NCBI GenBank assembly: GCA_003219115.1
Contig: QHPN01000128.1
Coordinates: forward strand, 1 to 7,967
Direction of reading: 5' to 3'
DNA length: 7,967 nucleotides
Source: Verrucomicrobiota bacterium
GTDB lineage: Bacteria > Verrucomicrobiota > Verrucomicrobiia > Chthoniobacterales > UBA10450
Shown here: piece after piece, positions 5,559 through 7,967 of the stretch
Layout: every line of letters starts with the position of its first letter
Position numbering within the stretch: the stretch's first letter is position 1
The notes under the pieces: generated by a model
Databases searched by the model: none
Told to the model about the DNA's origin: nothing
Seen by the model: only the letters and a program-made list of their open reading frames with translations
Position numbers and translations under genes: made by a program

Positions 5559-6364
5559 TCACGCGCCCTGCTTCCAACAAGCACAAAGGCCATAGGGGAA
5601 TGACGCTGGCCGAGATAATGATTGCCTTGGGCATTCTCGGACTTGTTCTTTCTGTGTGCTACACTTCATCCGTTGCGCTGCAACGGGGTTTTGCCTCAAC
5701 CACTTCTTGGGCCGACGCCCGAGCCAATCAGCTGCGCGTGCTCGATTCTCTGGCAGTGGATCTCCGCAATGCGACTGCCAAATCCTTTACCGTAAGCGCG
5801 AATGGTCTCACAAACACGCTTCCACTGACATTGACAATCCCCGTGCGATATCAGCCGAATCCAATTCTCTCTTCGGCTTACGAGGCAACCGGAGCGCTTG
5901 CAGGCGATCCCGCTCGCTCCGCACTCGCGCTTGAGCCAGGAGTCTATGCGACGACCGGAGGTATGCAATATAGGGATAGTAGTGGGCAGCAAGTAGCAAT
6001 AGCAGTGACTTATAAATATGGCGCGAGTGGAACCAAACGAACTATTGTTCGCCAGATTGACTGGCCCTACACCGCGACAGCGAACTCGATATTAGCCTTA
6101 TCCTCGCCGTTACCCTCACCCTCACCCTCGCCCGCCTACACCGCTAGCCGCGAGGTTAGCAGCTTTACGAACTACTCCAGTGCAAGTCTCTCTGACCCAG
6201 ACAATATTTTAAAGGTGACATTCACGAACAAGGATATGCAACTGATTAGCTCTTCCGATACCGCCGTCGTTATTAGAATTGAGGCGAGTCCCGATTCCGT
6301 TCACCCCGAAAACAAATCAGTTTTGAATGACACGGTATTTCTAAGAGAGACAACTTTTAAATGA
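5555..6364 (+). CDS. PilW/PulJ-like minor prepilin
   Basis: This 269-residue precursor carries a prepilin cleavage site after Gly15 (KGHRG, then MTLAEIMIALGILGLVLSV), with Glu at +5 (residue 20) and a membrane helix at about 17-37. The text after the helix (ALQRGFASTTSWADARANQLRVLDSLAVDLRNA) is the alpha-helical run typical of PilW/GspJ proteins, in which the pseudopilin stalk leads into a beta domain. A proline/serine run at 184-193 (SPLPSPSPSP) is encoded by tandem CCCTCA-type hexamers at 6113-6130. The beta-rich C-terminus has VTYKYG, ILKVTFTN and AVVIRIEASPDS. It starts inside the end of the previous gene with an AGGA about 11 bases before the ATG, and is followed after 21 bases by the PilX-like gene. 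It most likely belongs to the tip or initiation complex of a pilus or secretion pseudopilus. The prepilin call is firm and the subfamily less so. Confidence 0.82.
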   Translation: MITRPASNKHKGHRGMTLAEIMIALGILGLVLSVCYTSSVALQRGFASTTSWADARANQLRVLDSLAVDLRNATAKSFTVSANGLTNTLPLTLTIPVRYQPNPILSSAYEATGALAGDPARSALALEPGVYATTGGMQYRDSSGQQVAIAVTYKYGASGTKRTIVRQIDWPYTATANSILALSSPLPSPSPSPAYTASREVSSFTNYSSASLSDPDNILKVTFTNKDMQLISSSDTAVVIRIEASPDSVHPENKSVLNDTVFLRETTFK

Positions 6365-6385
6365 CGAAGTATTTCTGACTACCCT

Positions 6386-7963
6386 ATGAAAATGCAAAGC
6401 AATAGGCAATCGCACACAGCGTCCGCTCTCGTTGCTGTGATCATCACTATTACGATCTTGGCATTATTGGCCAGCTCTCTGGTTATGAATGTGAACAATC
6501 GCCGCATGACGCTCAGCCAGGCGTCGGCCTGGCAGGAAGCGTTCGCCGCGGCCGAGGCTGGCGTTCATCAGGGAATCGCCCAATTGGAGCTAGGCTTGGC
6601 GCAAAATTCTCTGCCCTTAGCAGGACCGAGTCCAATAGCATGGAGTAGTCCATTTCCAAGCGGCACGATTACATCTACATCGACAAGGGTGTACTTAAAC
6701 CACGCTGGTGAAGGGCCATCTGGTGCGTCTAACAGCTATGCCGACTATACGTTGACTCTGAATGAAAACACTACGCAGACAATTCCGAGGCCTTATTACT
6801 GTATCGTCTCGGTTGGAACGGTGGGACTTCCCGGAGGTAAATCTCTCAGCATGGATAGCGCCGATGCTGTATTGCGGAAACTAAATCTGCGAACCGCCAC
6901 CCGAACCGCGACCCGCACGATCGAGGCATGGGTCAGACCGGTTTACACGACACAGGGCCCGCTGAAAACGGATCAACCCATCAATTTAAACAACCATAAC
7001 ATCTTTGTTGATTCTTTTAACTCCGCCGATCCTACTCGTTCCGTCAATGGTCTCCCAGATGCTCTAGGCCTCACCGGACACCTTGTGGCTAACATTGGAC
7101 AGTTTGATGCTCCTAACTTTAACGTCCCACTAGCAGCTAATATCTCTACCAATTCGCCATTCGCCAATATCGGTAACGCGACTGTTTACGGCGATGTCCT
7201 TACTAATGGCGGCGCCACTGATGCAAGCGGGGCCACTGTTACAAACACGTCTAATGTTCAGGGTCAGATTATCAGTGATTATTACGAACCGCTTGAGCCC
7301 ATTTATGCCCCGCAATGGAGTGACGCAACTATAAGCAATTCGGTTAATAATTCCAAGACTTACACTGGAGGGTCCGTTACAAGTCCTGCTCGTTACCAGG
7401 TCGGTACCCCCGCAAGTATTGGCAATATAAAACTTTCAGGTGGAAAGCAGGTCACGTTTGGTTTTGGCACCACCAGGGGTGCCCCCGATCCAACCAAAAA
7501 TTACATCGAACTCTATGTAACCGGAGATTTTACTACAAGAGGGTCGGGCACAACCGATGGCTCGGTTGTTATTGTAAATGGAGTCAACGTTAAAATCTAT
7601 GTGGCAGGAGATTTGAACTTCTCCGGCAATGGATTGATTAATTACAACAACAAGGCATCGAGCTTGGAAATCTATGGAATTAGCCCCTCCGATGGAACGA
7701 CTCAGACCTTTACTCTAGCCGGAAACGCGGACTTTTACGGAACGGTCTACGCTCCGGGCGCGGATTTGAAGCTCGCTGGAGGTGGCAGCAGCGGCGAGTT
7801 CATCGGAAGTTTTACGGGCAAATCAGCTTTTCTTAACGGAACGACGCAGATTCGTTATGATGAAGCGCTCGCCGGCAGTGGGCGCATCGCCAGTTTTAAG
7901 ATTGCTGCCTGGTTCGAAGACGTTAAGAAAACTGGAACTTTTACCGGCCAATTACAATTCTAG
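6386..7963 (+). CDS. PilX-like minor pilin-type protein with large beta-rich C-terminal domain
   Basis: This 525-residue protein opens with a membrane helix at about 13-35 (SALVAVIITITILALLASSLV), then RRMTLSQASAWQEAFAAAEAGVHQGI. The AAEAG motif (55-59) is the hallmark of the PilX N-terminal family. It lacks a Gly cleavage site with Glu at +5, as is common in that family. A short Thr/Arg run (RTATRTATRTIEAWVRP, 169-184) precedes a long Gly/Asn/Ser/Thr-rich beta region. The end (about 370-495) has ELYVTGDFT, VKIYVAGDLNFSG and GNADFYGTVYAPGADLKLAGGG, then GSFTGKSAFLNGTTQIRYDEAL. That is the repeated-strand pattern of the DUF7305-type domain often attached to PilX N-termini. At 525 residues it is far larger than a typical PilX (about 150-200). 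It probably caps or decorates the filament, possibly as a surface-exposed tip subunit (inference). No good Shine-Dalgarno precedes ATG 6386, and ATG 6392 is an equal alternative. Confidence 0.82.
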   Translation: MKMQSNRQSHTASALVAVIITITILALLASSLVMNVNNRRMTLSQASAWQEAFAAAEAGVHQGIAQLELGLAQNSLPLAGPSPIAWSSPFPSGTITSTSTRVYLNHAGEGPSGASNSYADYTLTLNENTTQTIPRPYYCIVSVGTVGLPGGKSLSMDSADAVLRKLNLRTATRTATRTIEAWVRPVYTTQGPLKTDQPINLNNHNIFVDSFNSADPTRSVNGLPDALGLTGHLVANIGQFDAPNFNVPLAANISTNSPFANIGNATVYGDVLTNGGATDASGATVTNTSNVQGQIISDYYEPLEPIYAPQWSDATISNSVNNSKTYTGGSVTSPARYQVGTPASIGNIKLSGGKQVTFGFGTTRGAPDPTKNYIELYVTGDFTTRGSGTTDGSVVIVNGVNVKIYVAGDLNFSGNGLINYNNKASSLEIYGISPSDGTTQTFTLAGNADFYGTVYAPGADLKLAGGGSSGEFIGSFTGKSAFLNGTTQIRYDEALAGSGRIASFKIAAWFEDVKKTGTFTGQLQF

Positions 7964-7967
7964 GCGC

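Noticed and set aside
6113..6136. CCCTCA hexamer run as a CRISPR-like or regulatory repeat
   Set aside because: It is in frame inside the PilW-like gene and simply codes for the Pro/Ser linker.

Overview
The window looks like a chromosomal stretch of a moderate-GC, Gram-negative-type bacterium. I lean towards Verrucomicrobiota or a related soil lineage. The reasons are the mix of an HflK/HflC pair, a fused ATP sulfurylase–APS kinase, and minor-pilin-like proteins with proline/threonine/serine-rich linkers. This placement is inference from gene content and style, not a database result. There is no sign of a phage, transposon, CRISPR array, rRNA or tRNA.

Layout: (1) Positions 2-1935, plus strand, carry hflK (5' end cut off by the window edge) and hflC, two SPFH-family membrane proteins 14 bases apart that should form one inner-membrane complex controlling the FtsH protease. 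(2) Positions 1936-2076 are a short convergent intergenic gap; at its right end an 8-bp hairpin overlaps the stop codon of the next gene. (3) Positions 2077-3858, minus strand, carry a single-chain sulfate adenylyltransferase/APS kinase that turns sulfate into PAPS. (4) Positions 3859-4270 hold no convincing gene. (5) Positions 4271-4540, minus strand, encode a small single-pass membrane protein with a proline-rich tail. (6) Positions 4541-5012 are a long regulatory gap containing paired stem-loops, an apparently perfect sigma-54 (-24/-12) promoter, and two palindromes. (7) Positions 5013-7963, plus strand, are a cluster of three minor-pilin-like genes (PilV-like, PilW-like, PilX-like). The first two overlap by four bases.

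The pilin-like proteins carry class III prepilin-type N-termini (G followed by a hydrophobic helix with Glu at +5) in the first two members. The third has the PilX-type N-terminus without that site and a large beta-rich C-terminal region. Together they probably form the tip or priming complex of a type IV pilus or type II-secretion-like filament. No major pilin, ATPase, secretin or prepilin peptidase is in the window.

The most notable signal is the sigma-54 promoter at 4872-4887. It points into the pilin cluster and has inverted-repeat elements about 100-140 bases upstream, where an enhancer-binding activator would be expected to bind. I did not find a wholly new system. The regulatory region and the proline-rich linkers shared by three adjacent genes are the points most worth following.
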